A stretch of DNA of 64,000 bases from JAOUEA01 sp038249195. Lineage in GTDB: Bacteria > Actinomycetota > UBA4738 > HRBIN12. A model generated the notes under the pieces. The model searched no databases. It had not been told where the DNA came from and saw only the letters and a list, made by a program, of their open reading frames with translations. Of this stretch, positions 53,143 to 62,561 are shown piece after piece. The stretch's first letter is position 1, and each line of letters begins with the position of its first letter. The stretch spans positions 62,001 to 126,000 of the forward strand of contig JBBRWM010000001.1 in NCBI GenBank assembly GCA_038249195.1, read 5' to 3'. Both the position numbers and the translations under genes were made by a program.

Positions 53143-53976
53143 GTGGCGGGAAGGATGACCGACGAGAGGAGCGACGCTGGACGGCTCTTCGTCATCGCCA
53201 GCAACCCTGAGCCCGACTCCAAGCTCCCCTACCTCCTCAGCCTGCCCCTTGAAGGCTCCCCCATCCTGAAGGCGCGCGACACGTGGCCGAGAGCCACGCG
53301 GATCTACTGCCATCCATTCGATGACCTGTGGCCCTCCGACGCCGAGGTCATCGAGGAGACACCGGTCGCCTCATGCCGCCGGCGGGGGGCGGTGATCGAC
53401 CTGGTGCTCGACCGGCCGAGGAACAAACGCTCTCAGTTCGTGTTCACACAAACCCGTGAGCGCCCCGCGATCTTCTGGCAGACCCAGAAGGCCGCGCGAT
53501 CGGCGAACCCTGGGGCGCGCGTGCCTCGCGCCCGCGCCCTGAGCGAGACCTTCACGATCTCGATCGACACGAGGGAGCGCTACCCCTACCGCTTCGCCGG
53601 CCGAGACATCGTCCTCGAGCGCGCCACGCTGCAAGCCGGGGACTACGCTGTCCTGGCGGAGAACGAGGTCATCGCGACGGTCGAGCGCAAGACCCTGGAG
53701 AACTTCACCGCCTCCCTCTCCGACGGCTCCCTCGCCTTCCAGCTGCAGCGGCTCGGCGAGGCACCGCGCGCCGCGGTCGTGGTAGAGGCTCGCTACTCGG
53801 CGCTGTTCAAACTCGATCACGTGCCCGCGGCGTGGATCGCCGACATGCTCGTCCGCCTGCAGGTTCGCTATCCGGAGATCCAGGTCGTCTTCGCCGACTC
53901 CAGGAAGTTCGCCGAGGAATGGACCTACCGCTTCTTGGCCGCGGCACTCGCCGAGGCCGCGGAGCGGACGCCATAG
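53143..53976 (+). CDS. ERCC4-type nuclease domain protein (chromosomal copy)
   Basis: A 277-residue paralogue of the island protein at 47312-48133, about 85% alike by eye, with SIDTRERYPYRFAGRD and VERKTLENF. GTG at 53143 matches the MAG start of the island copy; ATG at 53155 is the alternative. It lies 10 bases after csoR but does not look functionally linked to copper. Its relation to the island copy is discussed in the findings. Confidence 0.8.
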   Translation: MAGRMTDERSDAGRLFVIASNPEPDSKLPYLLSLPLEGSPILKARDTWPRATRIYCHPFDDLWPSDAEVIEETPVASCRRRGAVIDLVLDRPRNKRSQFVFTQTRERPAIFWQTQKAARSANPGARVPRARALSETFTISIDTRERYPYRFAGRDIVLERATLQAGDYAVLAENEVIATVERKTLENFTASLSDGSLAFQLQRLGEAPRAAVVVEARYSALFKLDHVPAAWIADMLVRLQVRYPEIQVVFADSRKFAEEWTYRFLAAALAEAAERTP

Positions 53977-54012
53977 CACTCGATCGTGAACGACGCGGAT
54001 CCGGCCTAGGGC

Positions 54013-55317
54013 TCAGCGTTCACTGATCGCGTCCACCGGCGGCGGGGCGTCCGGCAGGCGCATCACCGACCCACTCTCGGGCACCGAGACGTGAACATGG
54101 CGCTCGGGCGGCTCAGGCGCCGCGTCGGGCATCTCGCGAACCTCCACCGGCAGCAGGCGATACCACAGGACGCCCAAGACCCCCGCGGCCGCGCATCCGA
54201 TCCCTCCGATCATGAGCACCGCCCGGCCGCTCAGCACCACGAGAAGGCCGCCCGCGATCGCCGTGGCCGCCAGCTGCATGCCGTTGGCGAGGCCGCCGTA
54301 GGCCGCGAAGACCCGGCCACGATAGCGATCCTCCACCCGATGGACGATGAGGCTGCGCATCGAGACGCTCTGCACTCCGTTGGCGGCCCCCCCCACGGCG
54401 AACAGGATCAACGCGGGGATCAGTAGCGCGATGGCGGCCGCGCCACCCACCGCCAGCCCCAGGACGACGGAGGCGCCGAGGAGCGCGGGCACGAGCCGGC
54501 GGTTCGGCAGCTTGCGCGCGATCAAGGCGGCCCCGATCATGAGCCCGGCGAGCCACGCCGAGGCGAGCAGCCCGTAGCCCCACGCTCCCGCCATGAGGTT
54601 GTCCTGTGCGAAGAACACCTCCGCGACGTTGTCCATGGCTGCGAAGAGGATGACGGCCGTGAACACGGTGAAGGCCATGGCGAGGAGCGCGTCGCGGCGG
54701 ATCACGCCCAGGCCGGCGCGCGCCTCCTCCTTCACGCCGTCCTCGGTCGCCTCCTGTGGCCGCCGACGCACGGTGAGGGCCAGCGCGGCCAGGGCGATGA
54801 GCACGAACGTGCCCGCGTCCACCAGCAGGGCCGCTCCAGATCCCACGCCGGCGGTGATCGTTCCCGCGAGGACCGGGCCGAGGATCATGCCGCCGTAACG
54901 CGCCGTCTCGAGATACGCGTTTCCCGCCGTTGCGTGCTCGTCCCCCACAACGGCCGGCACGAGGGTGTAAAGGGCCGGGCTCGCGACCGCCAGCCCGGTC
55001 CCGAGCAGGAACGCCAACAACAAGAGGATGGGCAGCCCCGACGCGAAGGCAAGGCCGAGCGCCACCGCCGCCTGGAACGCCGTGGCCACGGCGAGCGTGC
55101 GGGTTGTCTCGAAGTTGTCCACGATGACGCCCGCAGACGGCGCGAAGAGCACCAGGGGCAGCAGGCCGGCGAGTAGCAGGGCGGCCACGGCCAGGCCGGA
55201 ATGCGTGGCGGCGACCTTGAGGGTGAGGGCGATCAGGGCGAGTTCGTCGCCCAGGGAGGAGAGGCCGGAGGCCACCACCAACAGGCGGAAATCACGGCCG
55301 CGGAACGCCCCCTCCAC
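54013..55317 (-). CDS. Major facilitator superfamily transporter
   Basis: The 434-residue protein has about 12 hydrophobic segments and the MFS loop RKLPNRR-like basic motif near residue 268; FRGRDFRLLVVASGLSSLGDE at the start matches the small-molecule efflux MFS class (MFS_3-like). A His/Pro-rich tail of about 35 residues follows the last helix. Substrate unknown. GTG start at 55317. Confidence 0.87.
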   Translation of the reverse strand: MEGAFRGRDFRLLVVASGLSSLGDELALIALTLKVAATHSGLAVAALLLAGLLPLVLFAPSAGVIVDNFETTRTLAVATAFQAAVALGLAFASGLPILLLLAFLLGTGLAVASPALYTLVPAVVGDEHATAGNAYLETARYGGMILGPVLAGTITAGVGSGAALLVDAGTFVLIALAALALTVRRRPQEATEDGVKEEARAGLGVIRRDALLAMAFTVFTAVILFAAMDNVAEVFFAQDNLMAGAWGYGLLASAWLAGLMIGAALIARKLPNRRLVPALLGASVVLGLAVGGAAAIALLIPALILFAVGGAANGVQSVSMRSLIVHRVEDRYRGRVFAAYGGLANGMQLAATAIAGGLLVVLSGRAVLMIGGIGCAAAGVLGVLWYRLLPVEVREMPDAAPEPPERHVHVSVPESGSVMRLPDAPPPVDAISER

Positions 55318-55600
55318 GAGGAGGGATGCTAGGTGGCACCGGCCAGGGAGTGCATCACCCTAACGGCCTACCTTCGGGGACTCCGTGGGAGCTACGCCCG
55401 CGGCTGTGGGCCGGTGGACAACGGTCCCCGTCGACCAACGGGCGGGGGGCGACGAATGGGGCCCGCCCGAGGGCCTCGACCAGCAACCATATGCGTGTCG
55501 TCGTCGGGCAGGCGCTTCGACCGGTGCGGGAGCGTCCTTCGGCGATCTTTGCCCGGGGTGTGACGCCCGTCACGGTGACGGCGACGCGAGCGCGTCAGCA
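55318..55600. other. Gene-poor stretch between MFS and HNH genes
   Basis: No gene or RNA recognised. It holds divergent regulatory space for the transporter and HNH genes. Confidence 0.4.
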
Positions 55601-55616
55601 TCGAACACATGTTCGA
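55601..55616. promoter_or_regulatory. LexA (SOS) box
   Basis: TCGAACACATGTTCGA at 55601-55616 is a perfect actinobacterial SOS box (TCGAAC-N4-GTTCGA). It overlaps the ATG of the HNH gene (55609), so LexA should block its expression until DNA damage. Confidence 0.85.
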
Positions 55617-56862
55617 GGGACTCCGAGACCTGCAAGGCGCAGCGCCCTCTGTGAGCAAGCTTCGTCTGGTGGTCGATTCGTTGCGTGCCGAGACGCTTGC
55701 CGAGCTGCCCGACGCGTCCATCGAGGCGGATCTCTGTGAGCTGCAGCGGACCTGCGAGGCCCTCGAGATCGAACGCGCACGCCGCGTCCGGGAGGCGGAG
55801 CGCCGCCGCCTGTTCGAACGCGACGGGCATCTTTCGGTCGGTGCGTGGCTCGTGGCTCGATTCCGGATGAGCTGGGCGGGCGCTCGGAGCCTGGCCGGAT
55901 TGGGACGGAGCCTCGAGCAGATGCCAGTGACGCGGCGCGGCCTCGAGGACGGCGAGATCTCCCTCGCCGCCGCCCGGGTGCTGGCCGGCGCCCTCGCAGG
56001 CGAGCCGGAGGCGTTCGCCGAAGCGGAGCGGACGCTCGTCGAGGCCGCGAAGCTGCACTCGATCGTCGGGCTTCAACGCGTGGCGGCCCATTGGCGCGAT
56101 GTGGTCTGCGAGGGGCTGGGATTTGATGGGCGCCTCGCGCGAAGGTTCCTCCATGCGTCCACGACGCTGGGGGGCATGGTGCGCGTGGACGCAGACCTGG
56201 ATCCCGAGACGGGTGAGAGCGTTCTGACGGCGATCCGTGCGGTGCTCGACGCGGAGGCGAGGAGCCGCACACCGCAGGACGATCGAACGCCCTCCCAACG
56301 CAGAGCGGACGCCCTCGGCGAGGTCTGTCGGGCATGGCTCGAGCGCACAGATCGCCCCACCGTCGGTGTCGAGCGTCCCCACATCACCGTGACGGTACCG
56401 CTGGACGTTTTGCGCTCTCAGGGCATCGCGGAGTTCGACATCGCCGGCACCGCGAGCGCCGAGGCGGCCCGGCGCTTGGCGTGCGACGCCTCGGTGACGC
56501 GCGTCGTGCTCGGACCCCGCTCCGAGCCGTTGGACGTCGGGCGACGCACTCCCGTCGTTCCCGCCTCGATGCGCCGGGCGCTCCACGTGCGTGACGGGGC
56601 ATGTCGGTTCCCGGGTTGCGAGCGTCCCAAGAGCTGGTGCGATGCCCACCACGTGCGGCACTGGGCACACGGCGGTCCCACCTCGGTCGGCAATCTCGTA
56701 CTGCTGTGCCGACGCCACCACCGGTTGATCCATGAGGGCGGCTTCTCGGTCGTGATATCCGGCGGCCGACCCATGTTCGGGCGTCCGGACGGCTCCAGCC
56801 TCGACGGCCTGTCCCCACCCCTGGGCGAGGTGCAGCCGGGGCCGATGTCCGCCTCACGGTGA
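55609..56862 (+). CDS. DUF222/HNH endonuclease (13E12 repeat family)
   Basis: The 417-residue protein has an N-terminal DUF222 part (ELPDASIEADLCELQRTCEA; LEDGEISLAAARVLAGAL) and a C-terminal HNH: CRFPGCERPKSWCDAHHVRH, then NLVLLCRRHHRLIHEGGF. This is the 13E12 family, several of which are SOS-induced in mycobacteria. It may cut DNA during SOS or in a mobile intron-like role; not known. Confidence 0.9.
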   Translation: MFEGLRDLQGAAPSVSKLRLVVDSLRAETLAELPDASIEADLCELQRTCEALEIERARRVREAERRRLFERDGHLSVGAWLVARFRMSWAGARSLAGLGRSLEQMPVTRRGLEDGEISLAAARVLAGALAGEPEAFAEAERTLVEAAKLHSIVGLQRVAAHWRDVVCEGLGFDGRLARRFLHASTTLGGMVRVDADLDPETGESVLTAIRAVLDAEARSRTPQDDRTPSQRRADALGEVCRAWLERTDRPTVGVERPHITVTVPLDVLRSQGIAEFDIAGTASAEAARRLACDASVTRVVLGPRSEPLDVGRRTPVVPASMRRALHVRDGACRFPGCERPKSWCDAHHVRHWAHGGPTSVGNLVLLCRRHHRLIHEGGFSVVISGGRPMFGRPDGSSLDGLSPPLGEVQPGPMSASR

Positions 56863-56869
56863 GCCTGGA

Positions 56870-57610
56870 TCAACAGGTTGGGACGACCCATTCGGGCGGC
56901 GGGCCTATGGGCACACCAGCCGCCCGCGACCGGGCCCGAAGGCGCGCCCGATAGATCTGCATGTACGGGTGTTGCCAATCGGCGTGGGTCTGACAGCGCC
57001 AGGAGGGGTAGCGTTCGTGATGGTAGGGGCTCATCAGGCTCTCCGCGTGGCCGATGACGTTGCGGTTCTGGATGGCGTACCGGGCACGCAGCCACAGCGT
57101 CAGTTGCAGCGACGACGCCATCATGGCTGGGTTCGCGAGGATCGCGGCCGCGCTGCGGCCCACGTGCTCGATGCCGATCGAGCGGTCGTTGAGTCCGATC
57201 GCATGCCGGCACCGCGTCCTCAGGTTCACGAGCTGGTAGATCGTGCCGTCCGTGTCGATCACGAAATGCGCGCAGGTACCCGGCTTCTCGCCGAGGTGAA
57301 CCGCGTTGGACGCGAACGTGTTCCACGAGCCCTGGTAGGAGTCCCCGTCCGTGAAGTGCTCCACGATCACCCGCGGACGCGTGAGCCGCCAGGCCCACGC
57401 GCCGTAATGCCGGCGCGAGTACGCACCCATCTGCTGGCGGCGACGCGCGGGGAACGGGATCGGATCCCACACGATGTGCGGGCGCGCCGCGGCGACATGC
57501 GTCGCGCGGACGATCGCAGGCGCGCGGGGCGCCGCGGCGACGGTCACCGCCGACCCCGGGGCGAGCAGGGCGGTGCCCGCAAGGAGCGCCGCCATCCGAA
57601 GCGGCCTCAC
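56870..57610 (-). CDS. Secreted N-acetylmuramoyl-L-alanine amidase
   Basis: The 246-residue protein has a signal peptide (MAALLAGTALLAPGSA) and an Amidase_2 fold: EHFTDGDSYQGSWNTFASN near residue 84, HFVIDTDGTIYQLVNLRTRCRHAIG near 115, and VIGHAESLMSPYHHERYP with zinc-ligand His. It likely cleaves the amide between MurNAc and L-Ala in peptidoglycan. GTG at 57610 overlaps the gltX stop. Confidence 0.88.
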   Translation of the reverse strand: MRPLRMAALLAGTALLAPGSAVTVAAAPRAPAIVRATHVAAARPHIVWDPIPFPARRRQQMGAYSRRHYGAWAWRLTRPRVIVEHFTDGDSYQGSWNTFASNAVHLGEKPGTCAHFVIDTDGTIYQLVNLRTRCRHAIGLNDRSIGIEHVGRSAAAILANPAMMASSLQLTLWLRARYAIQNRNVIGHAESLMSPYHHERYPSWRCQTHADWQHPYMQIYRARLRARSRAAGVPIGPPPEWVVPTC

Positions 57611-59034
57611 AGGCTCACCGCCCCGCGCAGTCGCGCCACCGTGCGCTCATGCCCGAGCAGGGAGAGCGACTCGGGCAAGGGCGGGGATACGTTCGATCCC
57701 GTCGCGGCGGCGCGCACGGGTTGCCAGCCTTTCGTGCGGTTCAGGCCGGCGCCGGCGGCGAGCTCGTCCAGCGTCGCCCCGATCGTTTCGGCGTTCCATT
57801 CCGGCAGGGCGGCGAGGGCCTCGGCGGCAGCAGATACGTATCCCTCGGGCGCCTTTGCGAGCAACGCCGCGGCCTTCTCGTTGGACACGATGTCGTCGGT
57901 GAACAGGAACCTGAGCAGGTTCACGCTCTCGGTGAGCGTCTTCATCCGTTCCTTCACGAGAGGCATCGCCGCGCGCAGGGTGCCGGGATCGGGCATGAGC
58001 CCCGCCTCCGTGAGGAAATGCAGGCATCGTGCGGCGAGGTCGTCGTCGTCCAGCTGCTGGATGTAGTGGTTGTTGAGCCAGGTGAGCTTCTCGACGTCGA
58101 ACGCCGCGGGGTGCGAGGAGACGCGGTGCAGATCGAAGGCCGCGACCAGCTCGTCCCGGCTCAGGAACTCCCGATCCTCGGGCGCCGACCAGCCCAGCAG
58201 GGCGAGGTAGTTCACCATGGCTTCCGGGAGGAAGCCCTGCTCGCGGAACGCCTGCACGCTCGTGGAACCGTGCCGCTTGGATAGGGGCTGCCGGTCGGGG
58301 CCGAGCACCTGGGGGACGTGGGCATACCGAGGGGGCACCCCGCCCAGCGCCTCGATCACCGCCGCGTTACGAGGCGCGCTCGCCAGCAGGTCGTCGCCTC
58401 GGACCACATGGGTGATCCCCATCGCCAGGTCGTCCACGGCCACGGCGAGCAGGAACACCGGCGAGCCGTCGGATCGCACGAGGACGAAGTCATGCACCTG
58501 CCCAGGCGCGAATCGCACCTCGCCCTTCACGAGGTCGTCGACGACCCATCCGCCTTCGGGCATGCGGAAGCGCAGCACCGACGAACGCCCCTCGGCTTCG
58601 AAGGCGGCGCGCTCCCGCGGGCCCAGCGCGCGACAGCGGCCGTCGTAGCCAGGGGCCTCCCCGCGCGCCATCGCGGAGGCCCGTCGTTCCTGCAATTCCT
58701 CCGTCGTGCAGTAGCAGCGGTACGCGTCGCCTTGGGCCAGCAGTCGGTCGGCTGCCGCGCCGTACACATCCATCCGCTGCGACTGGCGGTAGGGCTCGTG
58801 CGGCCCCCCCACCTGCGGACCTTCGTCCCAGTCCAGACCGAGCCAGCGGAGGTCCTCGAGCACGCCGAGAACGGCCTCCTCGGTGACGCGGCTCGCGTCG
58901 GTGTCTTCGACGCGGAGCACGAAGGAACCGCCCTCATGCCGGGCCCACAGCCACGAGAACAGCGCGCTGCGCACGTTGCCGACGTGGAGCGATCCGCTGG
59001 GGGCGGGCGCGAAGCGGCACCGGACCTCGCTCAC
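57607..59034 (-). CDS. gltX: Glutamyl-tRNA synthetase
   Basis: The 475-residue class I synthetase has the HIGH-type motif APSGSLHVGN near residue 12 and PLSKRHG as KMSKS-type motif near 252. SPEL-type anticodon domain follows. GTG at 59034. The tRNA-Glu targeted by the island is a likely substrate. It is encoded with the upstream FAH gene (10-base gap). Confidence 0.95.
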   Translation of the reverse strand: MSEVRCRFAPAPSGSLHVGNVRSALFSWLWARHEGGSFVLRVEDTDASRVTEEAVLGVLEDLRWLGLDWDEGPQVGGPHEPYRQSQRMDVYGAAADRLLAQGDAYRCYCTTEELQERRASAMARGEAPGYDGRCRALGPRERAAFEAEGRSSVLRFRMPEGGWVVDDLVKGEVRFAPGQVHDFVLVRSDGSPVFLLAVAVDDLAMGITHVVRGDDLLASAPRNAAVIEALGGVPPRYAHVPQVLGPDRQPLSKRHGSTSVQAFREQGFLPEAMVNYLALLGWSAPEDREFLSRDELVAAFDLHRVSSHPAAFDVEKLTWLNNHYIQQLDDDDLAARCLHFLTEAGLMPDPGTLRAAMPLVKERMKTLTESVNLLRFLFTDDIVSNEKAAALLAKAPEGYVSAAAEALAALPEWNAETIGATLDELAAGAGLNRTKGWQPVRAAATGSNVSPPLPESLSLLGHERTVARLRGAVSL

Positions 59035-59044
59035 GCGCGCGACC

Positions 59045-59806
59045 TCAGTCCACCACGGTGTTGGCGAGCGTCCCCACGCCCTCGACCTCGATCTCGACGA
59101 GGTCGCCGGCCGACAGGTTCCCCACGCCCTCGGGGGTCCCAGTGAGCAGCACGTCGCCGGGCAGCATGGTCATGAAGGTCGTGATGTACTCGATCAGCGT
59201 CGCCACGCCGAACACCATGTCGCGCGTCTCGCCGGACTGCACCGTGTCCCCGTTCAGGCGGGTCCACACCCGGGTTTCGTTCGGATCGACCTCAGTCTCG
59301 ATCCACGGGCCGAGGGGACACGATCCGTCGAAGCCCTTCGCGCGAGTCCATTGATCGTCCGTTCGCTGCAGGTCGCGCAGCGTGACGTCGTTCGCGCAGG
59401 TGTACCCAAGGATGACGCGGTACGCGTCCTCCGCCCGGACGTTCTTGGCGAGCGCACCGATCACCACGGCGAGCTCGCCCTCGTAGTCGACCCTCGCGCT
59501 CACGGGCAGCAGTTGGATGGGCTCGCGCGGCCCGATGACCGCCGTGGAGGGCTTGAGGAACAGGAGCGGCTCCTCGGGCACCTCCATCCCGAACTCGGCC
59601 GCATGGGCCGCGTAGTTCTTGCCGACGCACACCACCTTCGAGGGCAGGACGGGTGCCAGGAGGCGGACGTCGTCCAACGGGATCTCCTCCCCCGTCGGGA
59701 CGGGCCGCTCGAAGAAGGTTCCCTCGAGGACCCGGACAAGGTCCGTCCCCGGTTCCACCGCGCCCGTGGCGATGCGATCGGCATGGCGGAAGCGGACGAA
59801 ACGCAT
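59045..59806 (-). CDS. Fumarylacetoacetate hydrolase-family protein
   Basis: The 253-residue protein is a classical FAH-family enzyme: CVGKNYAAHAAEFG near residue 60, DYEGELAVVIGALAKNV near 107, and TGTPEGVGNLSAGDLVEIE near 220, with metal-binding Glu and Asp. Members include fumarylpyruvate hydrolase, acylpyruvase and oxepin-CoA pathway isomerases; substrate unresolved. It may be cotranscribed with gltX and the acetoacetate-decarboxylase-like gene. Confidence 0.88.
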   Translation of the reverse strand: MRFVRFRHADRIATGAVEPGTDLVRVLEGTFFERPVPTGEEIPLDDVRLLAPVLPSKVVCVGKNYAAHAAEFGMEVPEEPLLFLKPSTAVIGPREPIQLLPVSARVDYEGELAVVIGALAKNVRAEDAYRVILGYTCANDVTLRDLQRTDDQWTRAKGFDGSCPLGPWIETEVDPNETRVWTRLNGDTVQSGETRDMVFGVATLIEYITTFMTMLPGDVLLTGTPEGVGNLSAGDLVEIEVEGVGTLANTVVD

Positions 59807-59836
59807 CCGCAGACGTTACCGCAGGCCGCCGGGCTC

Positions 59837-60625
59837 TCAGCCCAACCGGCTGCCGCTCGTGAAGGTCGCGCCGACTTGGCGCCAGTACCCCGCGATCATC
59901 TCCACGGGCGCGAGCGCGTCGAGCTCGTCGTCCGGCGAAGCGTGCAGCTCGACCGTCGGCGTCCCGGCCCACGTCGGGCCTACGTCCACGTCCTGAGAGG
60001 CCATCGTGACGAGCTCGTCGAGACTCGCCGCTCGCGATGGGTCGATGTGCGGCATCCAGCGCGAGTGCAGCATGGGCAAGGCGTTCACGGATCCGCCGGT
60101 CTCCGCGCGCCCCGTGAGCGTGAGCGTGACGTCGGCGAGGCGGCGATCGTTGGCCGCCAGCGTGGCCCCCAGGACTCCCCCGGGGGCCAGACGCGGTCCC
60201 GCACGACCCACGGTGACCGGCCTCGTCATCCAGATCGCGCCGAGCTTCTTCGGGTACCCCTGGTACCAGCCGCGCGCGAGGGCGAAGTCCTTGTCGACCC
60301 AGATGTAGACGCACCGCGAATACGTCTCGCCCCCGTAGGTGCATCGCACGACCACGAAGCACTCCTTGTACTGCGAGCGAACGGGGTCCAGCAGCTCTCC
60401 GCCGTCGTCGCTGCACGATTGCCAGTCGGCCCAGATGATGGCGACGGCGCCGGGGTCCTCGTCGGCGACGCCGACCCCCCCGGGCAGCAACGCCGAGACG
60501 TTCGCCGGATCCGTGCGGTACTCGACGGTGAGGACGTCGCCCGAGTAGTGCCAGGGAGGCGGCGGCACGATGGAGGCGCGGCCCTCGGGTGACTTCGGGA
60601 GCATGAATCCGCTCGGCTCCGCCAT
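59837..60625 (-). CDS. Acetoacetate decarboxylase-like protein
   Basis: The 262-residue protein has the acetoacetate decarboxylase landmark GYPKKLGAI near residue 119 (the Lys pair forms the Schiff base) and YKECFVVVRCTYGGETYSRC near 82. In the ADC superfamily some members are decarboxylases, others are bicyclic-hemiacetal or aldol enzymes, so the substrate stays open. The ATG at 60625 is divergent from the FAH gene at 60684. Confidence 0.82.
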   Translation of the reverse strand: MAEPSGFMLPKSPEGRASIVPPPPWHYSGDVLTVEYRTDPANVSALLPGGVGVADEDPGAVAIIWADWQSCSDDGGELLDPVRSQYKECFVVVRCTYGGETYSRCVYIWVDKDFALARGWYQGYPKKLGAIWMTRPVTVGRAGPRLAPGGVLGATLAANDRRLADVTLTLTGRAETGGSVNALPMLHSRWMPHIDPSRAASLDELVTMASQDVDVGPTWAGTPTVELHASPDDELDALAPVEMIAGYWRQVGATFTSGSRLG

Positions 60626-60683
60626 GGCGCCTATCGTACCCTTCGGTACCGGAGGGACTTCGCAGCGGACCGGAGGGCGAGGG

Positions 60684-61529
60684 GTGGAGACACGGCGGAT
60701 CGTGCTGGATGGCGTTGCCGCGACGGTCACGCGAGAAGGCGGCGAGCTCGTCGCGGCCGACGGACGCCGCATGCCGGTGGATGAGCCGGTCCACCTCCCC
60801 CCGGTGGAGCCCTCCAAGATCCTCTGTGTCCACCTGAACTACGAGAGCCGCCGCGCGGAGTTCGGCGTGACCCTCGGGGCGGCGCCCACCTACTTCCAGA
60901 AACCCACGAGCGCGCTGAACGGGCACGGCGGCCAGATCGTGCGGCCGCCTCGGTGCCGCTACCTCAATTACGAGGGCGAGATCGCGATCGTGATCGACGG
61001 TGTGTGCCGCCACGTCGCCCCCGAGGACGTGGAGTCCTTCATCCGCGGCTATACCGTGGCCAACGACTACGGGCTGCACGACTTCCGCGACACCGACGCC
61101 GGCTCGATGCTGCGCGTGAAGGGCAGCGACAGCCTGGCCCCGCTCGGTCCGGGGCTCGTCACGGACTGGGACTTCCATGACAAAGGGATCCGCACGCGCG
61201 TGAACGGCGAGCTCGTGCAGGAGGGGAACACCGAGGAGATGATCTGGGACATGCATTACCTCGTGGCCGACCTCGCCCGCACGATCACCCTGATGCCCGG
61301 CGACGTGATCCTGTCCGGCACCCCAGCGAACTCCCGCCCCGTCGAGCCAGGCGACGTGGTTGAGGTGGAGGTGGACGGGCTCGGGACGCTGCGCAACGCG
61401 GTGGTGGAGGGGAGCGTCCCGATCCGCGAGGACGTGGGCGCCCAGCCGAGCGCGTCCGAGGAGGTCATCTCCACGACGTTCGGCGGGGACTGGGAGTTCC
61501 GAGGGATCCGCCCTCCTCGGCGGACCTAG
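60684..61529 (+). CDS. Fumarylacetoacetate hydrolase-family protein, second copy
   Basis: A 281-residue FAH-fold enzyme with CVHLNYESRRAEFGVT near residue 48, LNYEGEIAIVIDGVCRHV near 95, and SGTPANSRPVEPGDVVEVE near 210. It resembles 2-hydroxyhepta-2,4-diene-1,7-dioate isomerase/5-carboxymethyl-2-oxo-hex-3-ene-1,7-dioate decarboxylase. GTG at 60684 follows GGAGGG. It is not closely similar to the copy at 59045. Divergent from the decarboxylase-like gene. Confidence 0.87.
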   Translation: METRRIVLDGVAATVTREGGELVAADGRRMPVDEPVHLPPVEPSKILCVHLNYESRRAEFGVTLGAAPTYFQKPTSALNGHGGQIVRPPRCRYLNYEGEIAIVIDGVCRHVAPEDVESFIRGYTVANDYGLHDFRDTDAGSMLRVKGSDSLAPLGPGLVTDWDFHDKGIRTRVNGELVQEGNTEEMIWDMHYLVADLARTITLMPGDVILSGTPANSRPVEPGDVVEVEVDGLGTLRNAVVEGSVPIREDVGAQPSASEEVISTTFGGDWEFRGIRPPRRT

Positions 61530-61537
61530 GCGGGGGC

Positions 61538-62530
61538 GTGCTCGCGACCGTGGATCGCGCCGTCGAGGCCTGGGCGGCGCTCGTCGCGGCATGCGTCCGG
61601 ACGGATCGGCGAGGCCGCCTCCACCTTGCCGAGGGACCCCGCGGCCCGCGCGCACCCGTGTGGCCGTATGCGCAGGCGCTCGCGGCGGCCGTCGATCTGG
61701 ATCGCGTTACGGGCGGCGACGAGTCGGCCCGCTGGGTGGACGGGCTCGCCGTATACGCGCGCGGCACTGCCTACGCCCCGACCCCTCGTCAGCGCCGCCG
61801 CTACTACGACGACAATGCCTGGATCGGGCTCGCGCTCGCGCAACGGCACCGACAGACGGGAACGCAAGCGGACGCGGACCACGCCCGGCGTGTGTTCGGC
61901 TTCGTTCGCGGGGGAGCCGATCCAGACGGCGGCGTCAGGTGGGTGGAGGGCCGGGGATCCCGCAACGCGTGCGCCACGGCGCCGGCGGCCCAGCTGGCGC
62001 TTTGGTTGCATCTCGCGCACCCCGACGAGGACGCCCTCGCGTTCGCGCGCCGGTCGATGGCGTGGATCGACCGCACGCTGGTGCTCGAGTCCGGGCTGAT
62101 CGGTGACCACGAGGACGAGGGACGCGTCGATACCACCGTCTGGTCCTACAACCAGGGCGTCGCCGTGGGCGCCTGGACCCTGCTGGCTCGCGTCATGGGC
62201 GAGGGAGGTGAGCGGGCGGCACGGATCGCCACGGCGTCCCTCGATCGGTTCCGTGACGACGTCTTGTGGGCCCATCCGCCCGTCTTCAACGCCATCTGGT
62301 TCCGCAACCTGCTCGCCCGACACGCTGTCGAGCCCATGGCCGGCCTGGTGGACCGGCTCGACGCGTATCTGGAACGGGCGTGGCTCGAAGCCCGCGACCC
62401 CGGGACCGGGTTGTTCACCGCTGGGGGGATCGGAAGCTACGACGGCACCCCCGCGATCGACCACGCCGGCCTCACCCAGCTCTTCGCGCTGCGCGCGTGG
62501 CCGGAGCCGGCCTGGACTGACATCGCCTGA
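61538..62530 (+). CDS. GH76-like glycoside hydrolase
   Basis: The 330-residue protein has the (alpha/alpha)6 pattern and RRRYYDDNAWIGLALAQRHRQ near residue 87, which is the catalytic Asp-Asp region of GH76 (alpha-1,6-mannanase). No signal peptide is seen, so it may act inside or be misannotated as secreted in relatives. GTG at 61538, eight bases after the FAH stop, indicates cotranscription. Confidence 0.72.
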   Translation: MLATVDRAVEAWAALVAACVRTDRRGRLHLAEGPRGPRAPVWPYAQALAAAVDLDRVTGGDESARWVDGLAVYARGTAYAPTPRQRRRYYDDNAWIGLALAQRHRQTGTQADADHARRVFGFVRGGADPDGGVRWVEGRGSRNACATAPAAQLALWLHLAHPDEDALAFARRSMAWIDRTLVLESGLIGDHEDEGRVDTTVWSYNQGVAVGAWTLLARVMGEGGERAARIATASLDRFRDDVLWAHPPVFNAIWFRNLLARHAVEPMAGLVDRLDAYLERAWLEARDPGTGLFTAGGIGSYDGTPAIDHAGLTQLFALRAWPEPAWTDIA

Positions 62531-62561
62531 GCGCAGATGCAGATGTCGGCCCTGCGAACGC

